Assembly (NCBI RefSeq): GCF_016735515.1
Contig: NZ_JAERQZ010000002.1
Span: forward strand, 248,001-312,000
Direction of reading: 5' to 3'
From: Piscinibacter sp. HJYY11
Lineage (GTDB): Bacteria; Pseudomonadota; Gammaproteobacteria; Burkholderiales; Burkholderiaceae_C
Length of the DNA stretch: 64,000 nt
A program made the translations under genes and the position numbers. The notes beneath the pieces are model-generated. The model was not told the origin of the DNA and did no database searches. It saw only the letters and a list, made by a program, of their open reading frames with translations. Below are positions 43,611 through 52,534 of the stretch, one piece after another; within the stretch, counting starts at the first letter, position 1; the number at the start of each line of letters is the position of its first letter.

Positions 43611-43701
43611 TTGCTTCCCTGCGCGAGGATTACCTCAATCAGGTTCAAAGGGACTCTCTCAGTCGAACGCCATCTGCATGGCATCCAACACCCCTAGCGA
43701 G
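43610..43701 (-). promoter_or_regulatory. TPP (THI-element) riboswitch
   Basis: On the minus strand the order of conserved elements is complete: CTCGCT (P1, 5' side), GGGGTG (43691-43694 region), the CTGAGAGAG core, CCCTTTGAACCTGATTGAGG and the closing CGCAGGGA with AGCAAG (P1, 3' side). P1 pairs five of six positions. CTGAGA and the CCTTTGAACCTGA block are the hallmarks of the thiamin-pyrophosphate aptamer. The element lies 47 bases before the ATG of the TonB-dependent receptor gene and in the same direction, so TPP should turn that gene off. It is typical of thiC or thiamin transporter leaders; here it controls an outer-membrane receptor. Confidence 0.93.
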
Positions 43702-43733
43702 TGCTGCGCGTGTGCGCAGCGAAGGCGATTATG

Positions 43734-44783
43734 TCAGTCGTCGAAAGTCGGCGACTCCACGCCGAGCAGCTTGTGCAGCTTCGGGCTGGCCGTCGTGTAC
43801 TGCAGCTGGATGCGCTTGTCCGGGAAGACGTAGGGCGCCGCACCAAAGGCCGCAAGCGCCGCTTCATGAAAGCCCGACAGGATGAGCTTCTTCTTGCCCG
43901 GATAGGTGTTGACGTCGCCCACCGCGAAGATGCCCGGCACGCTGGTTTCGAACTTCTCGGTGTCGACGACGAGCTGCTTGCGTTCGAGCGCCAGGCCCCA
44001 GTCGGCGATGGGTCCGAGCTTGGGGCTGAGGCCGAAGAACACCAGCAGCGCATCGAGCGGCACGACCCGCGTGACCGCGTCGCCGCCGGTGACCTTCACA
44101 CCCGTGAGTCGGCCCTCGGCCTCCTCGATGCCGGTGATCTGGCCGACGATGAACTGCATCTGCATCGCATCGCACAAGGCACGCATCTTCGCCACGCTGG
44201 CCGGCGCGGCCTGGAAGCCATCGCGGCGATGCAGCAGGATCACGCTTGCGGCCTTGTCAGGCCCGTCTTGTGCGAAGTGCAGGGCCCAGTCGAGCGCCGA
44301 ATCGCCGCCGCCCACAATGACAATCTGCTTGCCGGCGAACTCGGCCGGCGTCTTCACGCGATGGAAGAGTTGCGTGCCCTCGTATTTGTCGAGGCCTTCG
44401 ACCTTCAGCATGCGCGGCTGGAACGAGCCCACGCCGCCGGCCACGATCACCACCTTGGCGAGGAAGCGGGTGCCGGTGCTGGTCTCGACGAGAAAGCGGC
44501 CGTCGGCCTGCTTCTCCACCGCCGCCACCTCCTGCCCGAGGTGGAAGGTCGCGCCAAAGGGCTCGATCTGCTTGAGCAGGCTGTCGACGAGCTCGCGGCC
44601 AGTGCTGCGGGGCACCGCCGGGATGTCGTAGATCGGTTTGTCGGGATAGAGCTCGATGCACTGCCCGCCGGGGTAGGCGAGCGTGTCCACCACATGGGCC
44701 TTGATCTCGAGCAGGCCCAGCTCGAACACCTGGAACAGGCCCACCGGGCCGGCGCCGACGATCAGCGCATCGGTGTCGATCAT
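43734..44783 (-). CDS. Ferredoxin--NADP reductase (thioredoxin-reductase-like type)
   Basis: The 349-residue product starts at ATG 44783; a longer frame to 44903 overlaps fdxA and is not FNR-like. FAD binding is shown by [19 protein letters not shown] (residues 4-22) and NAD(P) binding by [16 protein letters not shown] near residue 150. [18 protein letters not shown] near residue 285 matches the second FAD motif. There is no CxxC redox motif, so it is the TrxR-like ferredoxin reductase, which reduces ferredoxin with NADPH. It lies ten bases after fdxA, directly supporting a Fd/FNR pair. It ends the long sulfate-assimilation transcript. Confidence 0.9.
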   Translation of the reverse strand: MIDTDALIVGAGPVGLFQVFELGLLEIKAHVVDTLAYPGGQCIELYPDKPIYDIPAVPRSTGRELVDSLLKQIEPFGATFHLGQEVAAVEKQADGRFLVETSTGTRFLAKVVIVAGGVGSFQPRMLKVEGLDKYEGTQLFHRVKTPAEFAGKQIVIVGGGDSALDWALHFAQDGPDKAASVILLHRRDGFQAAPASVAKMRALCDAMQMQFIVGQITGIEEAEGRLTGVKVTGGDAVTRVVPLDALLVFFGLSPKLGPIADWGLALERKQLVVDTEKFETSVPGIFAVGDVNTYPGKKKLILSGFHEAALAAFGAAPYVFPDKRIQLQYTTASPKLHKLLGVESPTFDD

Positions 44784-44793
44784 GGAGCCGAGC

Positions 44794-45117
44794 TTACTTC
44801 TGCAGCTCCGACAGCTTGCCCGTCTTGTCTTTCCACTCGTCGGCGTCGGGCAGCGCGGCCTTGCGCTTGGTGATGCTGGGCCAACCCTTGGCCAGATCGG
44901 CATTGATCTTGATCATGTGCTGCTGATCGGCCGGCACGTCTTCTTCCGGCAGGATCGCATTGACCGGGCATTCAGGGATGCACACGGCGCAGTCGATGCA
45001 CTCGTCGGGATCGATCGCCAGGAAGTTGGGGCCTTCGCGGAAGCAGTCCACAGGGCAGACATCCACGCAGTCGGTGTATTTGCAGCGGATGCAGGCTTCG
45101 GTGACAACGTGGGTCAT
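44794..45117 (-). CDS. fdxA: Seven-iron ferredoxin FdxA
   Basis: The 107-residue protein has the signature [17 protein letters not shown] (Cys 9, 12, 17, 21) and [13 protein letters not shown] (Cys 40, 43, 46, 50), the pattern of the [3Fe-4S][4Fe-4S] ferredoxin I of Azotobacter, to which the first 60 residues are nearly identical in my recollection. The tail ([20 protein letters not shown]) is also typical. Such ferredoxins pass single electrons to reductases. The start is 29 bases after the cobA stop, and FNR follows ten bases after its stop, so it may power CysI here. Confidence 0.95.
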   Translation of the reverse strand: MTHVVTEACIRCKYTDCVDVCPVDCFREGPNFLAIDPDECIDCAVCIPECPVNAILPEEDVPADQQHMIKINADLAKGWPSITKRKAALPDADEWKDKTGKLSELQK

Positions 45118-45146
45118 GGCTCTTGCGGGTAGTGAATTTGCGGAGA

Positions 45147-45914
45147 TCAGTCGCCCGAGGGCGAAACAACGGATTTTAGGGGCTTGAGGGTTCCCACCGG
45201 CGCTGAAACCTTGCCGCCCACGCCGAGCGAGGCGGCACCTGCGCCAATCGTCACGATGGTGGGGCGGCCGGCGTGTTGGGCGCTGCCCTCGTCGAGCGAG
45301 GCGACTTCATGTTCGGTGTGGATGGCATCCGGCCAGCCCGCCCGCGAGACGACGCTGGCGGGCGTGTCGGCGGGCCAACCGGCACCGAGCAACTGGTGTG
45401 AGAGGGCCGCGAGCTGCTTGCCGGCCATGTAGTAGATCTCGGTGTCGGCGGTGCGGGTCGCATGCATGTCGCCGGTGCGGGTCATGGCGGTGGCGAGGCT
45501 CACGCTGCGGCCGTTGCCGCGCCGGGTTAGGGGGCGTTGGCTGCTCGCTGCGGCGGCGACGGCCGAGGTGACGCCGGGCACCACCTCGGTCTCGATACCG
45601 TGTGCGGCAAGTGCCACGAGTTCTTCTTCCAGGCGGCCGAAGATGCTTGGGTCACCACCCTTCAGGCGCACGACGGTTGGCACTTCTGCCGCAAAGCGCA
45701 GCAGCAGGTCGTTGATCGTGGCCTGGCCGGTGCTGTCGGCAAACCCGCGCTTGCCCACGTGGACCCAGCGGGCCTGCGGCGCGTGTTCCCGCAGGGCCGG
45801 GTCGGTGAGTGCGTCGTAGAGCACCACGTCAGCCGTGGCGAGCAGGTTCGCGCCCCGCACGGTGATCAGATCGGCGGCCCCCGGGCCCGCACCGATGAAG
45901 ATCACCCGGCCCAT
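45147..45914 (-). CDS. cobA: Uroporphyrinogen-III C-methyltransferase (SUMT)
   Basis: The 255-residue protein converts uroporphyrinogen III to precorrin-2, the first step from haem precursors to sirohaem and cobalamin. Family motifs are [18 protein letters not shown] at residues 4-21, [13 protein letters not shown] and [16 protein letters not shown] near residues 83-98, then [13 protein letters not shown] and AMTRTGDM. It is the single-domain form without the Met8/CysG dehydrogenase-chelatase part, which must be encoded elsewhere. It follows cysN by one base and would supply sirohaem for CysI, explaining its position in the operon. Confidence 0.94.
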   Translation of the reverse strand: MGRVIFIGAGPGAADLITVRGANLLATADVVLYDALTDPALREHAPQARWVHVGKRGFADSTGQATINDLLLRFAAEVPTVVRLKGGDPSIFGRLEEELVALAAHGIETEVVPGVTSAVAAAASSQRPLTRRGNGRSVSLATAMTRTGDMHATRTADTEIYYMAGKQLAALSHQLLGAGWPADTPASVVSRAGWPDAIHTEHEVASLDEGSAQHAGRPTIVTIGAGAASLGVGGKVSAPVGTLKPLKSVVSPSGD

Positions 45915-45915
45915 C

Positions 45916-47202
45916 TCAGGCAGCGCCCTTCACGAGCAACGCACCGCTGGTGCGGTTGCTCGCCGGGTCGACGATGATGAGCGAGCCACCGACCCGGTTG
46001 GACTCGTAGGACTCCACCGGCAACGGCTGCTGTGTCTCGACGATCACGTGGCCGATCTCGTTGACGGCGAGCTGGTGCGCTTCGGTCGCTTCCAGCGAGT
46101 GGATGTCGAGGCGGCTCTCGATGCTGGCGATGCGCGCCTGCACCCAGCGGTTGCCGTGGCGCACCCAGTACTTGCGGCCGACCTGTGCGGGCTCGGTGTC
46201 CAGCCAGGCGAGCGTGGCGCTGAAGCGGTTGGTCTCGTGGACGGTCTTGGGCGTGGCGATCCAGTCGCCGCGCGAGACGTCGAGCTGGCGGTCGAGCACC
46301 ACGCCGGCGGAGCGGCCGGCTTCGACGACGTCGACCACTTCGCTCGCAAGGCGCACCTCGGCGACGATGGCCGTCTGGCCGCTCGGGAAGACCTGCACTT
46401 CGTCGCCGGCCTTCACGCGGCCATGGGCCACGCGGCCGAAGAGGGTGCGCGGCTGGTTGCCGGTGCCTTCGCCTTCCCGGCTCACGTATTGCACGGGGAT
46501 CAGCAGGTCGCCGTCCTTGCGCTCCTGTAGTGCCGGCAGCGACTCCAGCAGTTGCAGCAGCGAGGGGCCGTCGTACCAGTTGGCGTCGAGCGGCTGGGTG
46601 ACGTTGTCGCCACGCAGGGCCGAGACGGGGATGATGCCGGCGACTACGATGCCAGCTTGCTTGGCAAACGCGGTCAGCGACTCGCTCACCGCCTTGAAGG
46701 CATGGGCCGGGTCGGCGGCGGCGTCGAGCTTGTTGACGGCGAAGACGATGCTGGGCACGCGCAGCAGGTGGGCCAGCAGCGCGTGGCGGCGCGTCTGCGG
46801 CAGCAGCGGCACCGGAGTTTGCGTCGTGTCGAGCTTGGTGATGTCGACCAGCACCACGGCGGCATCACTGCCGGCGGCTGCCGTCACCATGTTGCGGGTG
46901 TACTGCTCATGCCCGGGGGCGTCGGCGATGATGAACTTGCGCTGCTTGGTGGCGAAGTAGCGGTAGGCGACGTCGATCGTGATGCCCTGCTCACGCTCGG
47001 CCTCCAGGCCGTCGGTGAGCAGCGACAGGTCGATCGGCTGGCCCGCGGCCTTCTTCTCCAGCGTGTCGAGCTGGTCGGCGAGGATGGCGCGGCTGTCGTA
47101 GAGCAGGCGGCCGATGAGGGTGCTCTTGCCGTCGTCGACGGAGCCGGCGGTGAGGAAGCGCAGGGCGCGGTGGTCTTTCACTTGGGGAGCTGCGGTGCTC
47201 AT
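45916..47202 (-). CDS. cysN: Sulfate adenylyltransferase large subunit CysN
   Basis: The 428-residue protein is the GTPase subunit of ATP sulfurylase. GTP-binding motifs are P-loop GSVDDGKST (residues 20-28), the DAPGHEQYTRNM switch region, FAVNKLDA and the effector region ITIDVAYRYF. The length matches stand-alone CysN; no CysC kinase domain is fused to the C-terminus. It makes APS with CysD, encoded two bases upstream. APS would be reduced directly by the CysH protein here. Start is ATG 47202; a longer open frame upstream overlaps cysD and is not CysN. Confidence 0.95.
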   Translation of the reverse strand: MSTAAPQVKDHRALRFLTAGSVDDGKSTLIGRLLYDSRAILADQLDTLEKKAAGQPIDLSLLTDGLEAEREQGITIDVAYRYFATKQRKFIIADAPGHEQYTRNMVTAAAGSDAAVVLVDITKLDTTQTPVPLLPQTRRHALLAHLLRVPSIVFAVNKLDAAADPAHAFKAVSESLTAFAKQAGIVVAGIIPVSALRGDNVTQPLDANWYDGPSLLQLLESLPALQERKDGDLLIPVQYVSREGEGTGNQPRTLFGRVAHGRVKAGDEVQVFPSGQTAIVAEVRLASEVVDVVEAGRSAGVVLDRQLDVSRGDWIATPKTVHETNRFSATLAWLDTEPAQVGRKYWVRHGNRWVQARIASIESRLDIHSLEATEAHQLAVNEIGHVIVETQQPLPVESYESNRVGGSLIIVDPASNRTSGALLVKGAA

Positions 47203-47204
47203 GA

Positions 47205-48164
47205 TCAGAAATAGCCTTCCTTCTTGCGGCGCTCCATCGAAGCATCCGAGGTGCGGTCGTCCATGCGGGTGGCGCCGCGTTCGCTCACGGTGACCTTGAG
47301 CGTCTCGGCCACGATGTCGGTGGCGTTGGCGGCAGGGCTTTCCACCGGGCAGGTGCAGGTCATGTCGCCGACGGTGCGGAAACGCACCTGCGCGGTCTCG
47401 ATCGTTTCGCCTGCTTCGGGCGGCGTCACGTCGGTCAGCGGCACCAGCAGCCCCTTGCGGCGGATGATCTGGCGATCGTGCGCGTAGTAGAGCGTGGGCA
47501 GCGGGATGTTCTCGCGGGCGATGTACAGCCACACGTCGAGCTCGGTCCAGTTGCTGATCGGAAACGCGCGCATGTGCTCGCCTGGCTTGATGCGGGTGTT
47601 GAAGAGCGTCCAGAGTTCGGGGCGCTGCTCCTTCGGCTGCCATTGGCCGAAGCTGTCGCGGTGGCTGAAGATGCGCTCCTTCGCGCGGGCCTTCTCTTCG
47701 TCGCGACGGGCGCCGCCCATCAGCACGTCGAAGCGGTGCTCCTCGATGGCTTCTAGCAGGGCCACGGTCTGGTGGCCGTTGCGCGACTCGAGCGGGTGCG
47801 ACAGGCGCACGGTGCCGCGCTTGATCGAGTCTTCGAGGTGGCCGACGACCAGGCGCTCGCCCATCTCGGCCACGCGGCGGTCACGGAACTCGATGACTTC
47901 GGGGAAGTTGTGGCCGGTGTCCACGTGCAGCAGCGGAAAGGGCAGGCGGCCCTTGAACTCGCCGTCCTTGCCGCGCGTCTTGAACGCCTTCTCGGCCAGG
48001 CGCAGCACCACGCAGGAATCCTTGCCGCCCGAGAACAGCAGGGCCGGGCGCTCGAAGGCGGCCACGGTTTCGCGCAGGATGAAGATGGCCTCTTCTTCCA
48101 GCCAGTCGAGGTGGGTGTGGTCCAGCTCGGGGAGCAATTGCTCCACGGTCAGCGGGGCGTTCAT
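47205..48164 (-). CDS. cysD: Sulfate adenylyltransferase small subunit CysD
   Basis: The 319-residue protein carries the PP-motif SGGKDSCVVLRL near residues 45-56 of the N-type ATP pyrophosphatase family and the pattern LLHVDTGHNFPEVIEFRD, then RAFPISNWTELDVWLYIARE. It is the catalytic half of ATP sulfurylase and works with CysN. Start ATG 48164 overlaps the cysH stop by four bases. The C-terminus (MERRKKEGYF) is typical. Length (about 300-320) is normal. Confidence 0.95.
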   Translation of the reverse strand: MNAPLTVEQLLPELDHTHLDWLEEEAIFILRETVAAFERPALLFSGGKDSCVVLRLAEKAFKTRGKDGEFKGRLPFPLLHVDTGHNFPEVIEFRDRRVAEMGERLVVGHLEDSIKRGTVRLSHPLESRNGHQTVALLEAIEEHRFDVLMGGARRDEEKARAKERIFSHRDSFGQWQPKEQRPELWTLFNTRIKPGEHMRAFPISNWTELDVWLYIARENIPLPTLYYAHDRQIIRRKGLLVPLTDVTPPEAGETIETAQVRFRTVGDMTCTCPVESPAANATDIVAETLKVTVSERGATRMDDRTSDASMERRKKEGYF

Positions 48165-48913
48165 TTCCTATCTCCAATCATCGAAACGGCAGCTTCTTCT
48201 GCGCCATGGACATGCAACCCGCACTCCTTGGCCTTCTCGTCTTCCCACCACCAGCGGCCGGCGCGGAAGTCTTCGCCCACGGCAATGGCGCGTGTGCAGG
48301 GCTCGCAACCAATGCTGGGCATGAACTCGTCGTGCAGCGGGTTGTAGGGCACGTTGTTCACCGCGACGTAGTGCCAGACGTCGTTCCAGGTCCAGTCGGC
48401 CAGCGGCTGGTACTTGGTGCGGCCCTTGTCGTCGAGCTCGCTGAAGGGCACGTCGCCGCGGTTGTTGCTTTGCTCCCGGCGCAGGCCCGTGACCCACGCG
48501 CTGCGGTTCGCCAGCATGCGCGACAGCGGCTCGAGCTTGCGGATGCCGCAGCAGCCCTTGCGCAGGTCGATGCTTTCGTACATCGCCTTCTCGCCGTGGT
48601 TCTTGACGAAATGGATGACGGCATCGGCTTCGGGGCGGTAGACCTCGACCTTCAGGCCGTAGCGCTCTTCGATGCGCGGGATCAGCGCAACGGTCTGTGC
48701 ATGCAGCTTGCCGGTTTCGAGCGTGCCGATGGCAATGGGAATCTGGTGCTTGGCGATGAGGTCGGTCAGCACCATGTCTTCCACGCCGAGGCTTGTGGAC
48801 TGCACCACCTTGTCGGGGTGCTCGGCAGCAGCCTGCTTCAGCACCGCCACTGCGTTTGCGACACGGCGGTCGAACTCCGGCGTGAGCCGGTCGTAGAGGG
48901 CGATGGCAGTCAT
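48161..48913 (-). CDS. cysH: Adenylyl-sulfate (APS) reductase, Fe-S type CysH
   Basis: The 250-residue protein reduces APS to sulfite. Cysteine pairs are present at C121-C122 (GCCGIRKLEPL) and C203-x2-C206 (GCEPCTR), which ligate a 4Fe-4S cluster, and the catalytic Cys231 is in ECGLH. Such CC...CxxC proteins are APS reductases, whereas PAPS reductases lack the cluster cysteines. This fits the absence of an APS kinase CysC in the block. The ATG at 48913 overlaps the DUF934 stop. The frame extends further upstream but without CysH similarity. Confidence 0.93.
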   Translation of the reverse strand: MTAIALYDRLTPEFDRRVANAVAVLKQAAAEHPDKVVQSTSLGVEDMVLTDLIAKHQIPIAIGTLETGKLHAQTVALIPRIEERYGLKVEVYRPEADAVIHFVKNHGEKAMYESIDLRKGCCGIRKLEPLSRMLANRSAWVTGLRREQSNNRGDVPFSELDDKGRTKYQPLADWTWNDVWHYVAVNNVPYNPLHDEFMPSIGCEPCTRAIAVGEDFRAGRWWWEDEKAKECGLHVHGAEEAAVSMIGDRK

Positions 48914-49443
48914 ATCGACGAACCTGCCTGGTTGAATTCTTCCTTCGCGTATTCCTCGCCCGCGGGGCGGGCGAAGAGCGGCCGACGCTCGTTCACGTCG
49001 CCCTGGTAGTAGCCCGGGAAGAAACGCAGCGCGCGCTCGGCGGCTTCGATCGACTGGTCGGCGCGCAGGGCGACGGCATCGAAGCCGGTGCGCTGCATCA
49101 GCGAGACCATGTCGACCAGCGCCTCGCCGGTGGCGCGGATCTCGCCCGTGTAGCGATAGCGCGAGCGCAGGATGTGCGCCTGGCTGTAGGCGCGGCCATC
49201 CACCCACTTGGGGAACTGCAGCGCGATGAGGCTCAGGCGCGGGAGGTCGGCTTCGAGCTCTTCGATGTCGGCATCGTTCGGGAAGATCACGCCGACGGGC
49301 ACGTCCTGCGGCCATTGGGCGCGCACGCCCAGCCACTGACTGTGCGTGAGCAGGCTGTAAGGCGTGTGGGTGACGGTGACGAGCGGGCCGTCTTCACCGG
49401 TCACGGTGTGCCAGCGATCGCGGGTGGGGTCGATGAACTTCAT
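48910..49443 (-). CDS. DUF934 family protein of sulfate/sulfite reduction
   Basis: The 177-residue cytosolic protein from ATG 49443 has the DUF934 stretch GVIFPNDADIEELEADLPRLS followed by PKWVDGRAYSQAHILRSRYRYTGEIRATG and FDAVALRADQS. DUF934 genes lie between sulfite reductase and cysH in many Proteobacteria and are annotated as oxidoreductase-like or involved in sulfite reduction, without a known activity that I can name. Here it is positioned exactly so: 11 bases after cysI and overlapping cysH by four bases. It may help sirohaem protein assembly or electron transfer. Confidence 0.9.
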   Translation of the reverse strand: MKFIDPTRDRWHTVTGEDGPLVTVTHTPYSLLTHSQWLGVRAQWPQDVPVGVIFPNDADIEELEADLPRLSLIALQFPKWVDGRAYSQAHILRSRYRYTGEIRATGEALVDMVSLMQRTGFDAVALRADQSIEAAERALRFFPGYYQGDVNERRPLFARPAGEEYAKEEFNQAGSSI

Positions 49444-49454
49444 CTTCGTCTCTC

Positions 49455-51158
49455 TCAGGCTTGCTGCGCGGTGGCGCGGCGCTGTGCGTTGGCGGCGGTC
49501 TTGAAGGGGTCGAGGCCGATGCGCTTGACGGTGTCGATGAAGCGCTCGGCCGCGCTGCTGCGCTGCTCGCGGTAGGTGTCGATCACGGCTTCGATCACGT
49601 CGGCCACTTCTTCGGCGGCGAACGACGGGCCGATCACCTTGCCCGGCGTGGAGGCGTGGCCGCCGATGGCCGAGCCGTCGAGGCCACCGAGCGAAACCTG
49701 GTACCACTCCTTGCCGTCCTTGTCGACGCCGAGGATGCCGATGTGGCCGCTGTGGTGGTGGCCGCAGGAGTTGATGCAGCCGCTGATGTGCAGGTCGATG
49801 TCGCCGATGTCGTAGAGCTCGTCGATGTCGTCGAAGCGCTCGGTGATGTCGGCCGCGATCGGGATGGAGCGGGCGTTGGCCAGCGCGCAGAAGTCACCGC
49901 CGGGGCAGGCGATCATGTCGGTGAGCAGGCCGATGTTCGGGGTGGCGAAGCTTGCGGCCTTGGCTTCCTGCCACAGCGCGAAGAGGTCGCTTTCCTTCAC
50001 CCAGGGCAGCACGAGGTTCTGGTCGTGCGAGACGCGCAGTTCACCCGAGCTGAACTTGTCGGCGAGGTCGGCGGCCAGTTCCATCTGGGTGTCGGTCGCA
50101 TCACCCGGGGCCTGGCCGGTGCGCTTGAGCGAGAGCGTGACGGCGCGGTAGCCGGGCACCTGGTGTGCGTGCACGTTGCGCTCGGTCCAGCGCTTGAAGG
50201 CATCGGGCGCGTCGGCAGGGACGTGGAGCTTGCTGTTCGGAATCGAAGCGACACCTGCGGGGCGCACGAAGCAGGCGTTGACGCGGTCGAACTCGGCCTG
50301 CGTCAGGATGTGCGAGGCACCGTCGAGGTCACGCTCGAGGATGTCCTTGTATTCCTTGGCGACGGCGTCGATGAACTTCTGGCCCTCGGCCTTCACCAGG
50401 ATCTTGATGCGCGCCTTGTACATGTTGTCGCGGCGGCCGTAGCGGTTGTAGACACGCACGATCGCCTCGATGAACACGAGGATGTTCTGCCAGGGCGTGA
50501 ACTCGCTGATGACGGTGCCGATGATCGGCGTGCGGCCCATGCCACCGCCGACCAGCACCTTGAAGCCGACCTCGCCTTTGTCGTTCTTGAGCAGCTGCAG
50601 GCCGATGTCGTGCCATGCGATGGCAGCGCGGTCTTCCTTCGCGCCGCTGACGGCGATCTTGAACTTGCGCGGCAGGTGGGCGAACTCGGGATGCAGCGTG
50701 CTCCACTGTCGCAGGATCTCGCAGTAGGGGCGCGGGTCGACGATCTCGTCGGCCGCCACGCCGGCGAAGCAGTCGCTCGTGATGTTGCGGATGCAGTTGC
50801 CGCTGGTCTGGATGCCGTGCATCGACACCGAGGCCAGCAGGTCCATCACGTCAGCCGCCTTGGGCAGCGGGATCCAGTTGTACTGGATGTTCTGCCGGGT
50901 GGTGAAGTGGGCGTAGCTGCGGTCGAACTCGCGCGCGATGCGCGCCAGCATGCGCAGCTGCGTGCTGCTCAACTCGCCGTACGGCACGGCGATGCGGGCC
51001 ATCGGCGCATGGCGCTGGATGTACCAGCCGTTTTGCAGGCGCAGGGCACGGAATTCGTCATCGCTCAGCTTGCCGGCGAGGTTGCGCTCGAGCTGGTCGC
51101 GGAACTGGGCCGCACGTTGCTTGACGAATTGCGTGTCGAAAGAGGTGTACTGGTACAT
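49455..51158 (-). CDS. cysI: Sirohaem-containing sulfite reductase (CysI-type), single subunit
   Basis: The 567-residue protein has the nitrite/sulfite reductase ferredoxin-like half domains (MARIAVPYGELSSTQLRMLA, RNITSDCFAGVA, GGGMGRTPIIG) and the 4Fe-4S/sirohaem cysteines C418 and C424 (ACPGGDFCAL) and C461 and C465 (SGCINSCGHH). It reduces sulfite to sulfide. No flavoprotein partner CysJ is near; electrons could come from FdxA and FNR encoded at the operon end. It is the first gene of the block, about 220 bases from the divergent patatin gene. The N-terminus YQYTSFDTQFV is typical of the ferredoxin-type class. Confidence 0.93.
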   Translation of the reverse strand: MYQYTSFDTQFVKQRAAQFRDQLERNLAGKLSDDEFRALRLQNGWYIQRHAPMARIAVPYGELSSTQLRMLARIAREFDRSYAHFTTRQNIQYNWIPLPKAADVMDLLASVSMHGIQTSGNCIRNITSDCFAGVAADEIVDPRPYCEILRQWSTLHPEFAHLPRKFKIAVSGAKEDRAAIAWHDIGLQLLKNDKGEVGFKVLVGGGMGRTPIIGTVISEFTPWQNILVFIEAIVRVYNRYGRRDNMYKARIKILVKAEGQKFIDAVAKEYKDILERDLDGASHILTQAEFDRVNACFVRPAGVASIPNSKLHVPADAPDAFKRWTERNVHAHQVPGYRAVTLSLKRTGQAPGDATDTQMELAADLADKFSSGELRVSHDQNLVLPWVKESDLFALWQEAKAASFATPNIGLLTDMIACPGGDFCALANARSIPIAADITERFDDIDELYDIGDIDLHISGCINSCGHHHSGHIGILGVDKDGKEWYQVSLGGLDGSAIGGHASTPGKVIGPSFAAEEVADVIEAVIDTYREQRSSAAERFIDTVKRIGLDPFKTAANAQRRATAQQA

Positions 51159-51289
51159 CGTGTCGAGTCCGAAGATCAGCGAATGACTTGAGGCCGGCGG
51201 TCACGAGCGACACGCACTGGGGGACGTCCCATTTCCTGCCACGACGTCCCTGGGAGGCAGAAGAGCGGGAGACTGGACTTTACAAAGCG

Positions 51290-51303
51290 TCTATATATAT
51301 AGA
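51290..51303. promoter_or_regulatory. AT-rich palindrome in the cys promoter region
   Basis: TCTATATATATAGA is a perfect 14-base palindrome in the only markedly AT-rich stretch (51280-51345) of the 226-base gap between cysI and the patatin gene. It likely overlaps promoter elements of the minus-strand cys operon (TATA-rich -10) or a regulator site; CysB/Cbl control is expected from family knowledge but no clear CysB site was identified. Confidence 0.35.
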
Positions 51304-51384
51304 AAGAACAGTTTAGTAAGTTGTTTATGCGCTTGACGGCATGAGGCAGCGGCTGTAGCGGCCCGGCTTCTAGAATCCCGCGCC

Positions 51385-52329
51385 ATGTTCGATCCACGCG
51401 CGCTTTTCCTTTGCTTCCGCTGGCTCGTGGTGATGGTGGCCATGGTGACGCTTGCGGCCTGCCAGACGGCACCGACAGTCCCGCCCGTGACCACGCCGCC
51501 GGTGGTTCTACCGCCGGACCAGCCTGCCTCGGCACCGGTCGTCATCCCCACCCGGCCGCCGCGCATCGGGCTGGCGCTTGGAGGGGGCGCCGCGCGCGGT
51601 TTCGCCCACATCGGTGTGATCCAGGTGCTGGAGGAGCACGGCATCAAGGTGGACTACGTCACGGGCACCTCGGCCGGCAGCCTGGTTGCGGCGCTGTATG
51701 CCTCGGGGCGCAATGGCGCGGCGCTGGCGGCCATGGCAGACCAGATGGATGAATCGGCGTTCGCCGACTGGGCCTTCCCTGGTCGCGGGCTGATCCGCGG
51801 GGAGGCGCTGGCGCGCTACGTGCGCGACAACACCGGTGGGCGGACCATCGAGCAGATGGTCGTGCCCCTGGGGATCGTCGCCACCGACCTGGACAGTGGG
51901 CAGCCCATCCTCTTCCAGCGTGGCGATGCCGGAACGGCGGTGCGGGCCTCGAGCTCGGTGCCGGCGGTCTTCACGCCGGTGAAGATCGGCACGCGTGAAT
52001 ATGTGGATGGGGGACTGGTTTCGCCCGTGCCGGTGCGTTTCGTCAAGCAGATGGGGGCCGAGCTGGTGATCGCGGTCGACATCTCGGCCATTCCCGATGG
52101 TGCGCCCACGGGCGACCCGATGCGCATGCTGCTGCAGACCTTCGCCATCATGGGCAAGAGCATCAACACCTTTGAGCTGCGCGAAGCCGACATCGTGCTG
52201 CGGCCCAAGCTTGCGGGTGTGTCGAGCGCCGACTTCTCGAACCGCAAGCGGTCGATACAGGCCGGGCGCGATGCGATGACCGCCGCCTTGGTCGAGCTGA
52301 AAGCCAAGCTCCTCGTCAAGGCGCGCTGA
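51385..52329 (+). CDS. Patatin-like phospholipase lipoprotein (RssA-like)
   Basis: The 314-residue product has a lipoprotein signal (VTLAAC, Cys26) and a Pro-rich spacer. The patatin fold follows: IGLALGGGAARGFAHIG at residues 61-77 (oxyanion loop), nucleophile GTSAG with Ser96, and EYVDGG with Asp208, the catalytic dyad. Such proteins are membrane-anchored acyl hydrolases with uncertain substrate; RssA-like members are widespread in Gram-negatives. It is divergent from the cys operon and followed by the phasin gene in the opposite direction. Confidence 0.9.
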   Translation: MFDPRALFLCFRWLVVMVAMVTLAACQTAPTVPPVTTPPVVLPPDQPASAPVVIPTRPPRIGLALGGGAARGFAHIGVIQVLEEHGIKVDYVTGTSAGSLVAALYASGRNGAALAAMADQMDESAFADWAFPGRGLIRGEALARYVRDNTGGRTIEQMVVPLGIVATDLDSGQPILFQRGDAGTAVRASSSVPAVFTPVKIGTREYVDGGLVSPVPVRFVKQMGAELVIAVDISAIPDGAPTGDPMRMLLQTFAIMGKSINTFELREADIVLRPKLAGVSSADFSNRKRSIQAGRDAMTAALVELKAKLLVKAR

Positions 52330-52372
52330 TATGTGGCAGCCCTTCGATGGCTGCTTTCACCTTCGTTCGGCC

Positions 52373-52402
52373 AAATAAAAAGCCCGGTGTTGCCACCGGG
52401 CT
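52373..52402 (-). terminator. Rho-independent terminator of the phasin gene
   Basis: A 9-bp stem AGCCCGGTG / CACCGGGCT (52381-52389, 52394-52402) with four-base loop; on the minus strand it is followed by TTTTTATTT. It lies about 130 bases after the phasin stop and convergent to the patatin gene. Confidence 0.8.
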
Positions 52403-52534
52403 GAAGGTACCTTTGCGGGTACCGAGGAGACAACCTTTCAGGGAGACCACAAGCGTCGCTTGCGGTGCTCATCAGATGGCGGGTGTGCCAGGAAGTTCAA
52501 TCCCCGTTCGCAAATTTATGTCGCGCGGCGCAGA

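Noticed and set aside
43703..43720. Inverted repeat GCTGCGC-GTGT-GCGCAGC between FNR stop and riboswitch as a terminator
   Set aside because: Perfect 7-bp stem but no T-run; it may be part of the leader of the receptor gene, which cannot be decided by eye.
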